Shown here one piece after another: positions 41,643-51,028 of a DNA stretch of 64,000 nt; positions within the stretch are counted from its first letter, which is position 1, and each line of letters opens with the position of its first letter. A program made the position numbers and the translations under genes. The stretch is taken from positions 11,378 to 75,377 of the forward strand of contig DATJGF010000158.1 in the NCBI GenBank assembly GCA_035495315.1, given 5' to 3'. This DNA is from DATJGF01 sp035495315 (GTDB lineage: Bacteria > Verrucomicrobiota > Verrucomicrobiia > Limisphaerales > UBA8199). Below the pieces are notes generated by a model. It worked only from the letters and a program-made list of their open reading frames with translations. It did no database searches and was not told the origin of the DNA.

Positions 41643-42920
41643 ATGGCCACGTCGGAAATGCAATCCCCAGGCGTCGTCTCGCAGCCGGGCGGGTTGCGGC
41701 AGGTCTCGGCGCAACAATGGAGGTCAGGTGTGGCGGCATGGCTGGGGTGGACGTTCGACGGGCTGGATATGCATCTCTATACGCTCGTGGCGGCCCCTTT
41801 TGTGGCACAACTGCTAGCCGCACCGGGCACTACTGACGCACGCGTCGGCAGATACGGCTCGATCATCCAGGCCGCGTTCCTATTCGGCTGGGCCTTGGGC
41901 GGCGGGTTCTTTGGGCGTGTTGGTGACCGCCTCGGCCGCGCCCGCGCGTTGAGCTTAACGATTCTCACCTATGCGGCTTTTACCGGCCTTTCCTTTTTTG
42001 CTCAGTCGTGGTGGCATCTGATGATTTTCCGGTTTCTGGCCGCGCTCGGGATTGGCGGCGAGTGGGCCGTCGGGGCTTCGCTCTTGTCAGAGACTTGGCC
42101 GCATCGCTGGCGTCCATGGATTGCAGCAGTGCTGCAAAGCGGCGTGAATGTGGGTGTTCTGGGCGCGGGTTTGGCAAATTATCTACTGGCATCTGCACCG
42201 CCGCGTTGTTTGTTTCTGGTGGGCGTGCTTCCAGCGCTGCTGGTGCTCTGGATACGACGCGCTGTGCCGGAACCGGAGGAATGGCTCTCCGCCAAACAGA
42301 AAGCGCATCACCAGGAACCGACGATTCGCGACCTGTTTCGTGGCGAGACTCGCCGCATCACGATTTGGGTCGTTTTAGTCTGTGGTATTTCGCTGACGGC
42401 ACATTGGGCCTTCATGTTCTGGCATCAGCAACACCTGCGAAATCTTCCCGAAGTGCTGAGCTGGTCAGACGTTAAAAAGAACCAGCTGGCTAGCGGCGCG
42501 ATGTATGTTGTGATGATTTTTTCGATTACTGGAAATTTTTTCGCCGCGTGGTTGGCTCGCTGGCTAGGTTACCGAATGGCCATTGTGATGCTGTTCCTTG
42601 GCTATTTTTTTGCCATGTTCGGCGCTTATTGTTTGGCGCGCGACCATGTCGCGCTTTTTTTCTGGTTCCCCTTAATCGGCTTCTGCCAGGGCGCTTTTGC
42701 TCTCTTCACCATGTATTTGCCACCTTTATTCCCGACGCTTTTGCGCACGACCGGTGCGGGTTTTTCCTACAATATCGGCCGGATCACCGCGGCCTTGGGC
42801 ACCGTCTTTTTCGGCCTGTTTTCTAAAGTTGGCGATCACCGCGCGGTGCTCTTTTATGCCGGTTTTCTTTTCTTGCCTGCCGCCGTGCTTGCCTGTTTCC
42901 TCCCGCGACTGCGGGACTAG
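41643..42920 (+). CDS. MFS transporter
   Basis: From the ATG at 41643 the protein has 425 residues and about 12 helices. It has major-facilitator signatures: 'GWALGGGFFGRVGDRLGRAR' (loop 2-3 motif) and 'FLAALGIGGEWAVGASLLSE' with the sugar/acid-symporter style motif in helix 4-5. The pattern resembles the aromatic-acid/metabolite:proton symporter group. The substrate is not predictable. The uridine-kinase-like gene starts 18 bases after its stop, so the two may be co-transcribed. Confidence 0.9.
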   Translation: MATSEMQSPGVVSQPGGLRQVSAQQWRSGVAAWLGWTFDGLDMHLYTLVAAPFVAQLLAAPGTTDARVGRYGSIIQAAFLFGWALGGGFFGRVGDRLGRARALSLTILTYAAFTGLSFFAQSWWHLMIFRFLAALGIGGEWAVGASLLSETWPHRWRPWIAAVLQSGVNVGVLGAGLANYLLASAPPRCLFLVGVLPALLVLWIRRAVPEPEEWLSAKQKAHHQEPTIRDLFRGETRRITIWVVLVCGISLTAHWAFMFWHQQHLRNLPEVLSWSDVKKNQLASGAMYVVMIFSITGNFFAAWLARWLGYRMAIVMLFLGYFFAMFGAYCLARDHVALFFWFPLIGFCQGAFALFTMYLPPLFPTLLRTTGAGFSYNIGRITAALGTVFFGLFSKVGDHRAVLFYAGFLFLPAAVLACFLPRLRD

Positions 42921-42938
42921 CCACCAGGATAATTCTGC

Positions 42939-43574
42939 ATGCCCTCATCCCGCCGCGGTGCTCCTCCGGTGCTGATCGCCATCGTCGGTGGCAGCGGGTC
43001 CGGCAAGACCTGGCTCGCTAAGAAACTGGAAAGAGCCTTGGCACCCGATGCGATGCGCCTGTGTTTGGACAGTTTTTATCACGATCGCTCTCACTTGCCT
43101 CCGACCCGCCGCGCACGGATTAATTTCGACCAACCCGGTGCGATTGATTGGGCGTTGGCGGAGGCGGCGGTGCGCTCTCTGATGAAAGGTGGTGTCGCAC
43201 GCATCCCTTCCTATGATTTCAAGACGCACAGCCGCTTCAAAGCGACACAGCTCTTGCAGCCCAAGCGTTTCATCATTCTTGATGGTTTATGGCTTCTCCG
43301 CCGACGCGCGTTGCGACCTTTCTTCCGCTGGCGGATCTATGTTGATTGTCCGATGCGAGTGCGCTTGCAGCGGCGATTGGACCGGGATACACGGCTTCGG
43401 GGCCGGTCGAAAGAATCGGTGAAGCGCCAGTTCCGGCAGATGGTGCAACCGATGCACCGGCGCTATGTTGCCCCCCAGGCCCGCTGGGCCGACCTGGTCC
43501 TGCCGGGCGATTGCCGTCCCCGCGATGTGGACCGCCTAGTCGCCCGGATCCGCGCAGGTGTTTGCCCCAATTGA
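42939..43574 (+). CDS. Uridine kinase-like P-loop kinase
   Basis: The 211-residue protein has the P-loop 'IAIVGGSGSGKTWLAKKLER' and 'LCLDSFYHDRSHLPPTRR', matching the 'DxFY.D' region of uridine and phosphoribulokinase-type enzymes. 'INFDQPGAIDWALAEAAV', 'IPSYDFKTHSR' and 'ILDGLWLLRRRALRPFF' follow, in family order. It probably phosphorylates a nucleoside or a pantothenate-like alcohol, but the substrate is not certain. It is followed by the GH57 gene 80 bases later. Confidence 0.88.
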   Translation: MPSSRRGAPPVLIAIVGGSGSGKTWLAKKLERALAPDAMRLCLDSFYHDRSHLPPTRRARINFDQPGAIDWALAEAAVRSLMKGGVARIPSYDFKTHSRFKATQLLQPKRFIILDGLWLLRRRALRPFFRWRIYVDCPMRVRLQRRLDRDTRLRGRSKESVKRQFRQMVQPMHRRYVAPQARWADLVLPGDCRPRDVDRLVARIRAGVCPN

Positions 43575-43654
43575 CCCTGGCCTGATTCTCCGCGATTTTG
43601 GCGCACCGTCGACCTGCCTGATGCGGCCGGTTCCCGGCGGGTTGTTCCACACTT

Positions 43655-46123
43655 ATGGAAAAATACATCTGCGTGCACGGCCATTTTTACCAGCCGCCGC
43701 GTGAAAATCCCTGGCTCGAAACAGTTGAGCTGCAGGATTCTGCGGCGCCGTACCACGATTGGAATGAACGTATCGCGGCGGAGTGTTACGCGCCCAACGC
43801 GACGGCACGCATACTGGATGGCGAGGGCCGGATTGCTGAAATCACCAACAATTACTCCAAAATCAGTTTTAATTTCGGCGCGACACTGTTGGCCTGGATG
43901 AAGGACAAAATGCCTGAGATGCACGAAGCGATTGTCGCGGCCGATCGTTTAAGCCAGGAACGTTACTCCGGTCACGGCTCCGCCCTGGCGCAAGTTTACA
44001 ACCATATGATCCTGCCGCTGGCCAATACCCGCGACAAATACACGCAGGTGCTTTGGGGCATTCGTGATTTTGAATCTCGCTTCGGGCGGACACCGGAAGG
44101 CATGTGGTTGTCGGAAACGGCCGCCGATGCGCCGACACTCGAGGTGTTGGCGGAACTCGGAATCAAGTTCACGGTGCTTTCCCCCTTTCAGGCCAGCCGC
44201 GTCCGCGAGATTGGAAAACGCAATTCCCGCGATGTGAATGGCGGGCAAATTGATCCTACTCGCCCTTATCGGATGAAACTGCCATCGGGCCGGACTATTG
44301 CGTTGTTTTTTTACGACGGACCGGTTTCGCAGGCGGTTGCGTTCGAAGGGCTGCTGACGAGCGGCGAACGCCTGGCGCACCGCCTGATGAGCGCTTTTAA
44401 CGATCGGCGGCCTTGGGATCAACTCGTGAATGTCGCGACCGACGGGGAATCGTACGGGCATCATCATCGCCATGGGGAGATGGCGCTGGCATACGCGCTG
44501 CAATACGTCGAGAGTCAAAAACTCGCGCGGTTGACCAATTACGGGGAGTACTTGGAAAAGCATCCGCCGACGCACGATGCGCAGATCCATGAGAAGAGTT
44601 CGTGGAGTTGCGTGCATGGCGTCGGCCGCTGGATGACCGACTGTGGCTGCAACAGCGGCGGACATCCAGGCTGGAACCAGGGCTGGCGGGCGCCCTTGCG
44701 TCAATCGTTGGACTGGTTACGCGACGAGTTGTCGCCGTTGTATGAGGCGAAGGCCCAGGAGTTCCTGCGGGACCCGTGGAAAGCGCGAAATGATTATATC
44801 TCGGTCATCCTGGATCGTTCGCCTGAAACCCAGGATCGATTTTTCGCGGAGAATGCCTCGCGGGAGTTGAATGAACAGGAGAAGGTGACCGTGCGCAAAC
44901 TGCTCGAGTTGCAGCGACACGCGATGCTGATGTATACAAGCTGTGGCTGGTTCTTTGATGAAGTCTCGGGGATCGAAAGCGTTCAGGTCGTGCAGTATGC
45001 GGCGCGCGCGCTGCAACTAGCGCAGGAGATCTTTGGCAAAGACCTCGAGCCAGGTTTTCTCGAGCGCTATCAAACCGCCAAAAGCAACATCGCAGAGACC
45101 GGTGATGGCCGGAAGATTTTCAGCCGCTTTGTCAAACCGGCGATGATCGATTGGCCCAAAACAGCCGCGCATTACGCCATTAGTTCCATGTTCCACCAGT
45201 ACAACACTCCGACCAGAATCTTTTCCTATCGTTTCGAGGATGAAGATCGGCATGTGCTCAGCTCGGGCAAGACCCACCTGTCGGTCGGCCGAACTAAAGT
45301 CACCTCAGAGATCACGCACGAATCACGGGTCCTGGTTTACGGCATTTTCTATATGGGCGAGCACAACCTGACCGGTGCGGTGCGGGAGTTTGAGTCCGAG
45401 GTGGCTTACCAGACGATCGTCACGGATTTGAAAGCGGCGTACGAACGCGTCGATTTTCCCGAAATGATACGGGCGATCGATCGTCATTTCGGCAGCGTCA
45501 CCTATTCGCTTCAGTCGCTTTTCAAGGATGAACAGCGTCGTATTTTAAATGAAATCCTCGCGTCAACGCGAGAAGATCTGGAAAGCCGTTTCCGGTTGAT
45601 TGCCGAGCGCTACGCCCCGTTGATGAAATTCCTGCAGAGCGCCGGTGCGCCGTTGCCCGCCGGCCTGGAAACCGTGTCGGATTTTGTTCTGCACAGCGAT
45701 ATCGTGCGGCAAGTGGAAGCCGAGCCGGTGGACTTGGACCGCTTGCGCTCGCTGATCGAGGAAGCCCAATCGCGCCAAGCGCATGCCCTTGACGCGCAGG
45801 TCAGTTTCGTCGTTACCAAAAAGTTGGAGCAGATGATCCAGGCACTGGCCGACGACCCTGCTGGAGAAGCAGGTCGGATGGGCGCGCTTCGAAGTTTCGC
45901 CCACCTGATGATGCCGCTCCCGTTGGGCCTTAACCTGTGGAAGGTGCAAAACACCTACTGGGAGATGTGCCAAAGAACTCTGCCGGAATTCCATCAACGC
46001 GCCGCCGGCGGCGATGAGCAGGCGCAGGCCTGGCTCGAGAATTTTTTCCGTTTGGGCGAAACGCTCGGATTTGCGGTGAACCATTTAAAAACTGCGCCGG
46101 CGGGGGTGAAACTGGCGGCGTGA
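43655..46123 (+). CDS. GH57-family protein with DUF3536
   Basis: The 822-residue protein opens with the GH57 signature 'ICVHGHFYQPPRENPW' and has 'GIRDFESRFGRTPEGMWLSE', which carries a family Glu, then 'VNVATDGESYGHHHRHGEM' with an Asp in the second catalytic region. Residues beyond about 330 correspond to DUF3536, a helical extension found in large GH57 proteins. GH57 enzymes are retaining alpha-glucan hydrolases or transferases. This subgroup has no firm biochemistry. There is no signal peptide, so it works inside the cell. It lies two bases from treY, in the same operon, which supports a role in alpha-glucan turnover. Confidence 0.9.
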   Translation: MEKYICVHGHFYQPPRENPWLETVELQDSAAPYHDWNERIAAECYAPNATARILDGEGRIAEITNNYSKISFNFGATLLAWMKDKMPEMHEAIVAADRLSQERYSGHGSALAQVYNHMILPLANTRDKYTQVLWGIRDFESRFGRTPEGMWLSETAADAPTLEVLAELGIKFTVLSPFQASRVREIGKRNSRDVNGGQIDPTRPYRMKLPSGRTIALFFYDGPVSQAVAFEGLLTSGERLAHRLMSAFNDRRPWDQLVNVATDGESYGHHHRHGEMALAYALQYVESQKLARLTNYGEYLEKHPPTHDAQIHEKSSWSCVHGVGRWMTDCGCNSGGHPGWNQGWRAPLRQSLDWLRDELSPLYEAKAQEFLRDPWKARNDYISVILDRSPETQDRFFAENASRELNEQEKVTVRKLLELQRHAMLMYTSCGWFFDEVSGIESVQVVQYAARALQLAQEIFGKDLEPGFLERYQTAKSNIAETGDGRKIFSRFVKPAMIDWPKTAAHYAISSMFHQYNTPTRIFSYRFEDEDRHVLSSGKTHLSVGRTKVTSEITHESRVLVYGIFYMGEHNLTGAVREFESEVAYQTIVTDLKAAYERVDFPEMIRAIDRHFGSVTYSLQSLFKDEQRRILNEILASTREDLESRFRLIAERYAPLMKFLQSAGAPLPAGLETVSDFVLHSDIVRQVEAEPVDLDRLRSLIEEAQSRQAHALDAQVSFVVTKKLEQMIQALADDPAGEAGRMGALRSFAHLMMPLPLGLNLWKVQNTYWEMCQRTLPEFHQRAAGGDEQAQAWLENFFRLGETLGFAVNHLKTAPAGVKLAA

Positions 46124-46124
46124 G

Positions 46125-48977
46125 ATGAGCAATTTGGGCAGTTCGGCAGGGCGCACGCCATGGGCGACGTACCGCTTGCAGTTCAACCGGCAGTTTACTT
46201 TCGCGCAGGCCGCCGAACTTGTGCCGTATTTGCACGAACTTGGCATCTCCGATGCCTATGCTTCTCCCCTATTTCAAGCCCGCCCGGAAAGTCTCCACGG
46301 CTACGATGTGTGCGATTTTACCAGGTTGAATCCGGCGCTCGGATTGCGCGCTCAGTTCGAACAATTCACGACTGGTTTGCAGCAATTGGGAATGGGCCTG
46401 CTGCTCGATATTGTGCCCAACCACATGGGCGCTGATCTATCTAATGAATGGTGGCTCGACGTGCTCCGCAGCGGACTGGCATCCCCCTATGCACATTGGT
46501 TTGATATCGATTGGCAAGCGCCGGGATGCGAAGGAAAAGTAACACTCCCGTTGTTGGAAGACGACTATGGAACCGTTCTGGCTACCGGAAAGCTTCGACT
46601 GGGGTTTGATGGAGAATTTTCCCTAGCGTATTACGAACGCAAGTTTCCTGTTTCGTCGCGATCATACTTCGAGATTCTGCAAGCACTTTTGGCATGGGGC
46701 TCGAATCATCGTCGATCCCACAAGTTCCTGGGCGAACTGGAGCAGTTGGTTCGTGATTTCCATGATTTTCAGGAAAGAGGTGGCTTTGATGGTGTTGTTT
46801 TCCGCAAACTAAGACTGCATACTCAGGGACTTATTCGGCACTCGGTAGAGCTGGGCGAGGACCTGGCCGATTTGCTCGAGACACTGAACGGGGAAACCAA
46901 TACTCCCGCTTCCTTCGATCGCCTGCACAGCATTCTCCAGCAACAGCATTATCGCCTCGCCGATTGGCGAATTGGCCCTGAGGAGATCAATTATCGACGA
47001 TTTTTCGATATTACAGATTTAGTGTCTCTGCGCATGGAGCGGCGGGAGGTATTTGAGGCGACGCATCGCTTGATTTTGGAGCTCATTCGAGAACGCAGGG
47101 TCACTGGTTTGCGCATCGATCATCCTGACGGCTTGTGGAATCCTAGACAATATTTCGAACGACTCCAAGCTGCCGTCGGGATGTCACACACTCCGCTCTA
47201 TGTCGTTATAGAAAAGATCCTTACCGGCGACGAGGTTTTGCGTGTGGATTGGCCTGTAGCGGGAACTACTGGTTACGATTTTCTCAACCGCGTCAACGGC
47301 CTGTTTGTAGATAGTGACCAGGCTCAAGACTTTGATGCGCTCTACCGTGACTTCACTGGATGCCAGATTGATTGCGCCGACTTGGTATACACCTGCAAAA
47401 AGCAAGTCTTGTTCAGTTCTTTTATCGGTGAATTAGGGTCTTTGGCGCGCCGACTCCAGCGATTAGCCGGTGCGACGCTGCTCGGTCAGGATTTTAGCCT
47501 CAAACAATTGGAGACAGTGCTGGTCGAGGTAATCGCGTGTTTCCCCGTGTATCGAACCTATCTTGACGAAAAGACCGATAAGATAACGGCAATGGATCGG
47601 GATCACTGCGTTGCGGCGATTGATGCAGCACTTGCCAGAGCGCCTGGATTGGATCATCCGATCGCACAGTTCCTCAAACAGGTCCTCCTGTTGGAGCCAT
47701 TCCCGGATTTTGGCAGCGCGGAGATTCAGGCCGCACGGGAATTTGTGATGCGGTTTCAGCAGCTCACTAGCCCTTTAATGGCGAAGGGGTTGGAGGATAC
47801 CGCGTTTTACAATTTCAACCGACTCATTTCTTTAAATGAGGTCGGCGGCAACCCAGACCAATTTGGGACCGATGTTCAGGTGTTCCACGCGTATAACGCC
47901 GCGCAATTTCCGCGCTGGCCCGGGTCGCTTCTTGCGACCGCCACGCACGATACTAAACGCGGCGAAGATGCGCGGGCGCGCATCAATGTGCTTTCGGAAA
48001 TGCCTCAGCAATGGGCAGAGGCGCTGGCACTTTGGAGCCGCATTAATAGGGAAAAGAAACAAATGGTGGACAGCCGTGCCGCACCGCACCCCAACGATGA
48101 ATATCTCTTTTATCAGGCACTTCTGGGCGCCTGGACAACGGGGGCTGAAACGGCTGACGGTCTGCGGCAACTCCGCGAACGCCTGAGTGATTACATGCTC
48201 AAAGCCGTTCGTGAGGCGAAAACCCACTCCAGCTGGACCCGCCCTAATAGTCCTTACGAGGACGCGGTGCATGATTTTGTTGAACAACTCCTCGATTCTC
48301 GGCCCGACAATCGCTTCTTGCATCATTTCAAGCCATTTCAACGGAGGATCGCATTTTATGGGCAGTTCAATTCCCTTTCGCAAACGTTGCTCAAAATGAC
48401 GTCCCCTGGCGTGCCTGACTTCTATCAAGGCGCAGAACTCTGGGATTTTAACCTGGTTGATCCCGACAATCGGCGTCCGGTGGATTACTCGCGGCGGCGG
48501 CGATTGCTCGTCGATCTCAAGGCGCGGTTCAGCGGGGGCGGGCCAGAAGCTTCCGGATCATTGATAGACCTGTTGGATCCTAACAATTCCGGTGAAGCGA
48601 AACTCTTTCTGATCTGGCGAACGCTGCAATTTCGGCGCAATCACGCCGCGCTATTCCAGCAAGGCAACTATCTGCCGCTCTCCGCGGTTGGTTCAAAACA
48701 GAAGCACGTCTGCGCGTTTGCGCGGGTAATGGGCAAGCAAGCATTTGTGACTGTGGCCCCGCGATTGGTGGTCGGGTTGGTGGATGGGGCCGAGCGCTCT
48801 CCGATGGGCAAGGAGGTGTGGCACGAAACCAAACTGCAACTACCAGTCCTAATCCACGGCAAACAGTATCAGAATGTGCTAACGGGCGAGTTACACATCA
48901 TCGCCGAACCGAACACCGGCTTGCTGGTGGGCGACGTGCTGGCACATTTCCCTGTCGCATTACTCCAAAGGATTTAA
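46125..48977 (+). CDS. treY: Malto-oligosyltrehalose synthase
   Basis: The 950-residue GH13 enzyme isomerises the reducing-end alpha-1,4 link of maltodextrins to the alpha,alpha-1,1 link of trehalose. Family motifs are 'ATYRLQFNRQFTFAQAAELV', 'LGISDAYASPLFQARPESLH', 'LLLDIVPNHMGADLSNEWWL', 'VTGLRIDHPDGLWNPRQYF' (catalytic Asp), 'VIEKILTGDEVL' (Glu) and 'SLLATATHDTKRGEDAR' (transition-state Asp). The length is slightly above the usual 700-850. Its ATG lies two bases after the GH57 stop. The 3' end overlaps the convergent debranching gene by four bases. Confidence 0.96.
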   Translation: MSNLGSSAGRTPWATYRLQFNRQFTFAQAAELVPYLHELGISDAYASPLFQARPESLHGYDVCDFTRLNPALGLRAQFEQFTTGLQQLGMGLLLDIVPNHMGADLSNEWWLDVLRSGLASPYAHWFDIDWQAPGCEGKVTLPLLEDDYGTVLATGKLRLGFDGEFSLAYYERKFPVSSRSYFEILQALLAWGSNHRRSHKFLGELEQLVRDFHDFQERGGFDGVVFRKLRLHTQGLIRHSVELGEDLADLLETLNGETNTPASFDRLHSILQQQHYRLADWRIGPEEINYRRFFDITDLVSLRMERREVFEATHRLILELIRERRVTGLRIDHPDGLWNPRQYFERLQAAVGMSHTPLYVVIEKILTGDEVLRVDWPVAGTTGYDFLNRVNGLFVDSDQAQDFDALYRDFTGCQIDCADLVYTCKKQVLFSSFIGELGSLARRLQRLAGATLLGQDFSLKQLETVLVEVIACFPVYRTYLDEKTDKITAMDRDHCVAAIDAALARAPGLDHPIAQFLKQVLLLEPFPDFGSAEIQAAREFVMRFQQLTSPLMAKGLEDTAFYNFNRLISLNEVGGNPDQFGTDVQVFHAYNAAQFPRWPGSLLATATHDTKRGEDARARINVLSEMPQQWAEALALWSRINREKKQMVDSRAAPHPNDEYLFYQALLGAWTTGAETADGLRQLRERLSDYMLKAVREAKTHSSWTRPNSPYEDAVHDFVEQLLDSRPDNRFLHHFKPFQRRIAFYGQFNSLSQTLLKMTSPGVPDFYQGAELWDFNLVDPDNRRPVDYSRRRRLLVDLKARFSGGGPEASGSLIDLLDPNNSGEAKLFLIWRTLQFRRNHAALFQQGNYLPLSAVGSKQKHVCAFARVMGKQAFVTVAPRLVVGLVDGAERSPMGKEVWHETKLQLPVLIHGKQYQNVLTGELHIIAEPNTGLLVGDVLAHFPVALLQRI

Positions 48978-51028
48978 GCCATTTGCTTTCCGGAGGTCTT
49001 CGCCCAAGCCCGCAGCACCTCTGCGACGCTCCAAGCCTGAGCAATACATCCACGCGGCGTGAAAGGCGGATCAGCATCAAAGATTTCATTGATCGATCCA
49101 ATACAGCCTTCATCCAGGTGCGGCACCAGCCCCTCCAGAAACTTCCTCGCGCCATGGCGATCGTCCGGGTGGACCTTAAGCCATGCGTCAATAAACGGTC
49201 CGAGCAACCAGGGCCAGACCGTTCCCTGGTGATACGCTGCATCACGGGCGCGGAGATCACCAAAGTAATTGGCTTTATAATCTGGGTGATCTGGGCTCAA
49301 CGTGCGGAGTCCGTGTGGCGTCAGTAGTTTCTTCTGAATCACGTCGAGCACGGGTTGCCAATATGATTGTTGCAAGATTGGGTGTTTGAGCGAGAAGGCA
49401 AGTAATTGGTTGGGGCGGCAGGCGTCATCATCGCCGTTCTCGCCATCAATCACGTCGTAGAGGTAATTGCCTTTGGAATACCAGAACCGGTGATTAAACG
49501 ACTGCCCCGCGCGTTTGGCGTGCGCGCCGATAGCGTTAGCGGCCGGTTCATCATGTTCTTCCCGCAACCACCCTTCCAAAAGCCTGAGCGCATTATACCA
49601 AAGGGCGTTAATCTCGACTGCTTTGCCCCGCCGCGGTGTTACCACCCAATCGTCGACTTTGGCATCCATCCAGGTCAACGCGTATCCGGGCGCGCCCTGG
49701 CGGAGCAACCCGTCCTTGGGATCAACCCCGATACCAAACAGAGTGCCGCGCAAGTGGTGGTCGATGATATCTCGAAGCTTTGGAAGAATGAGGCGAAGCG
49801 TGGCGCGGTCCTGGGTATATTCGAAGTAACGGTCGAGGGCATGAAAGAACCAGAGCGAGGCATCCGCGGTGTGATAGAGTCCTTCATTTTTACCTTCCGG
49901 GAAGAGATTCGGTATGAGTCCGTGAAGGATGTAATGGGCGAATGTCCGTAGTATCCAGCCCGCCTCCGTATACCGGCGAGTGACCAGCGTTAAGCCTTCC
50001 AGACTGATCATCGTATCCCGGCCCCAATCGGTAAACCAATGGTAACCAGCAATGACCGTGCGGATCTCGTCCCCGGCTGCGTGCGCCCGCGCGGTGTCTT
50101 GAGTGCGTCCTACGGGCACAATGATGAATTGGTCGGCCGCCAACACGAGATCCGCCGCGGGCCATTCATGTGCATGGGGATCCGCTGTCGAGATGAGCCG
50201 CCGATGGCGCGAGTGATCGAACCCGACTGCCTCTTCCGGAGTTAACGCGAGCATGGTATTCCACCATTCGGTAGAAGCGATCAGAGTCGCATTGCGTCGT
50301 GCGTGCAGAGAAACACTGAAATAGCCAGGACTCCAAAGCGAGCCACGAGCCGGGTAACCCCGCTCGGCTTCCTTGTGGTAATGAATTTCCCGCCGCGATC
50401 CGCCGTCGTAAGTAAAGCTTGAATGCTCGCCGTGGAGGACCATGCGCAACCTGGGGAGGAAGCCATCCAAATGGACTTCATACTGAGGGCCAACCGCAGT
50501 TAACCGGTAACCTTCATGCGAGTCGTCGTTAACGGGATGCTCGTGGCTTCGAAAATGGATCGAGGGCCTAAGTTCGATCACAACTGACTCCTGGCTCGAA
50601 AGCAGCCGGTAAGTGATCTGTACCGTGTTTTGGCCATAAAGGAAAACGATGTGTTTTTCGAGGCTGACACCCTCGGCTTCGTAGCGCCAGATCGGGAGAC
50701 CATTTTCCAGCCGAAACTCTGTGATATAATGAGGACGCACGGCGGTTTCGTCCGGGGCGCTGAGATCGTCGCCGCCGATTTGGAGAGGAGCGCCGTTAGG
50801 CAGGCGGATAGTTTCGGCAAGGTGGTTGAGCATCACCATGCGTCCAAATGGCGCTGGTAAGGCCGCCACCAGGAGCCCGTGATAGCGCCAGGTGACGAAT
50901 CCCGCAATGGTGCCCGACGCGTAGCCGCCGACACCGTTGGTCGCCAGCCATTCTTGGCGTAACAACCGCCAGGCGTCTTCAGGTCGTACTCGTCTCAGAT
51001 CGATTCGACGGATCAGTTTCTCCTCCAT
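48974..51028 (-). CDS. Glycogen debranching enzyme (amylo-alpha-1,6-glucosidase type)
   Basis: From the ATG at 51028, which has a good ribosome-binding site (GGGGAGGG), the protein has 684 residues. The N-terminal beta domain starts 'EWLATNGVGGYASGTIAGF'. The C-terminal (alpha/alpha)6 barrel carries 'GYHWFTDWGRDTMISLEGL', 'GLIPNLFPEGKNEGLYHTAD', 'ALTWMDAKVDDWVVTPRRGK' and 'YHQGTVWPWLLGPFIDAWL', typical of GDE_C/GH133. It should remove alpha-1,6 branch stubs and supply linear chains for TreY. Its 5' end overlaps the treZ 3' end by 50 bases in the same direction, so the pair is co-transcribed (treZ first). Confidence 0.93.
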   Translation of the reverse strand: MEEKLIRRIDLRRVRPEDAWRLLRQEWLATNGVGGYASGTIAGFVTWRYHGLLVAALPAPFGRMVMLNHLAETIRLPNGAPLQIGGDDLSAPDETAVRPHYITEFRLENGLPIWRYEAEGVSLEKHIVFLYGQNTVQITYRLLSSQESVVIELRPSIHFRSHEHPVNDDSHEGYRLTAVGPQYEVHLDGFLPRLRMVLHGEHSSFTYDGGSRREIHYHKEAERGYPARGSLWSPGYFSVSLHARRNATLIASTEWWNTMLALTPEEAVGFDHSRHRRLISTADPHAHEWPAADLVLAADQFIIVPVGRTQDTARAHAAGDEIRTVIAGYHWFTDWGRDTMISLEGLTLVTRRYTEAGWILRTFAHYILHGLIPNLFPEGKNEGLYHTADASLWFFHALDRYFEYTQDRATLRLILPKLRDIIDHHLRGTLFGIGVDPKDGLLRQGAPGYALTWMDAKVDDWVVTPRRGKAVEINALWYNALRLLEGWLREEHDEPAANAIGAHAKRAGQSFNHRFWYSKGNYLYDVIDGENGDDDACRPNQLLAFSLKHPILQQSYWQPVLDVIQKKLLTPHGLRTLSPDHPDYKANYFGDLRARDAAYHQGTVWPWLLGPFIDAWLKVHPDDRHGARKFLEGLVPHLDEGCIGSINEIFDADPPFTPRGCIAQAWSVAEVLRAWAKTSGKQMA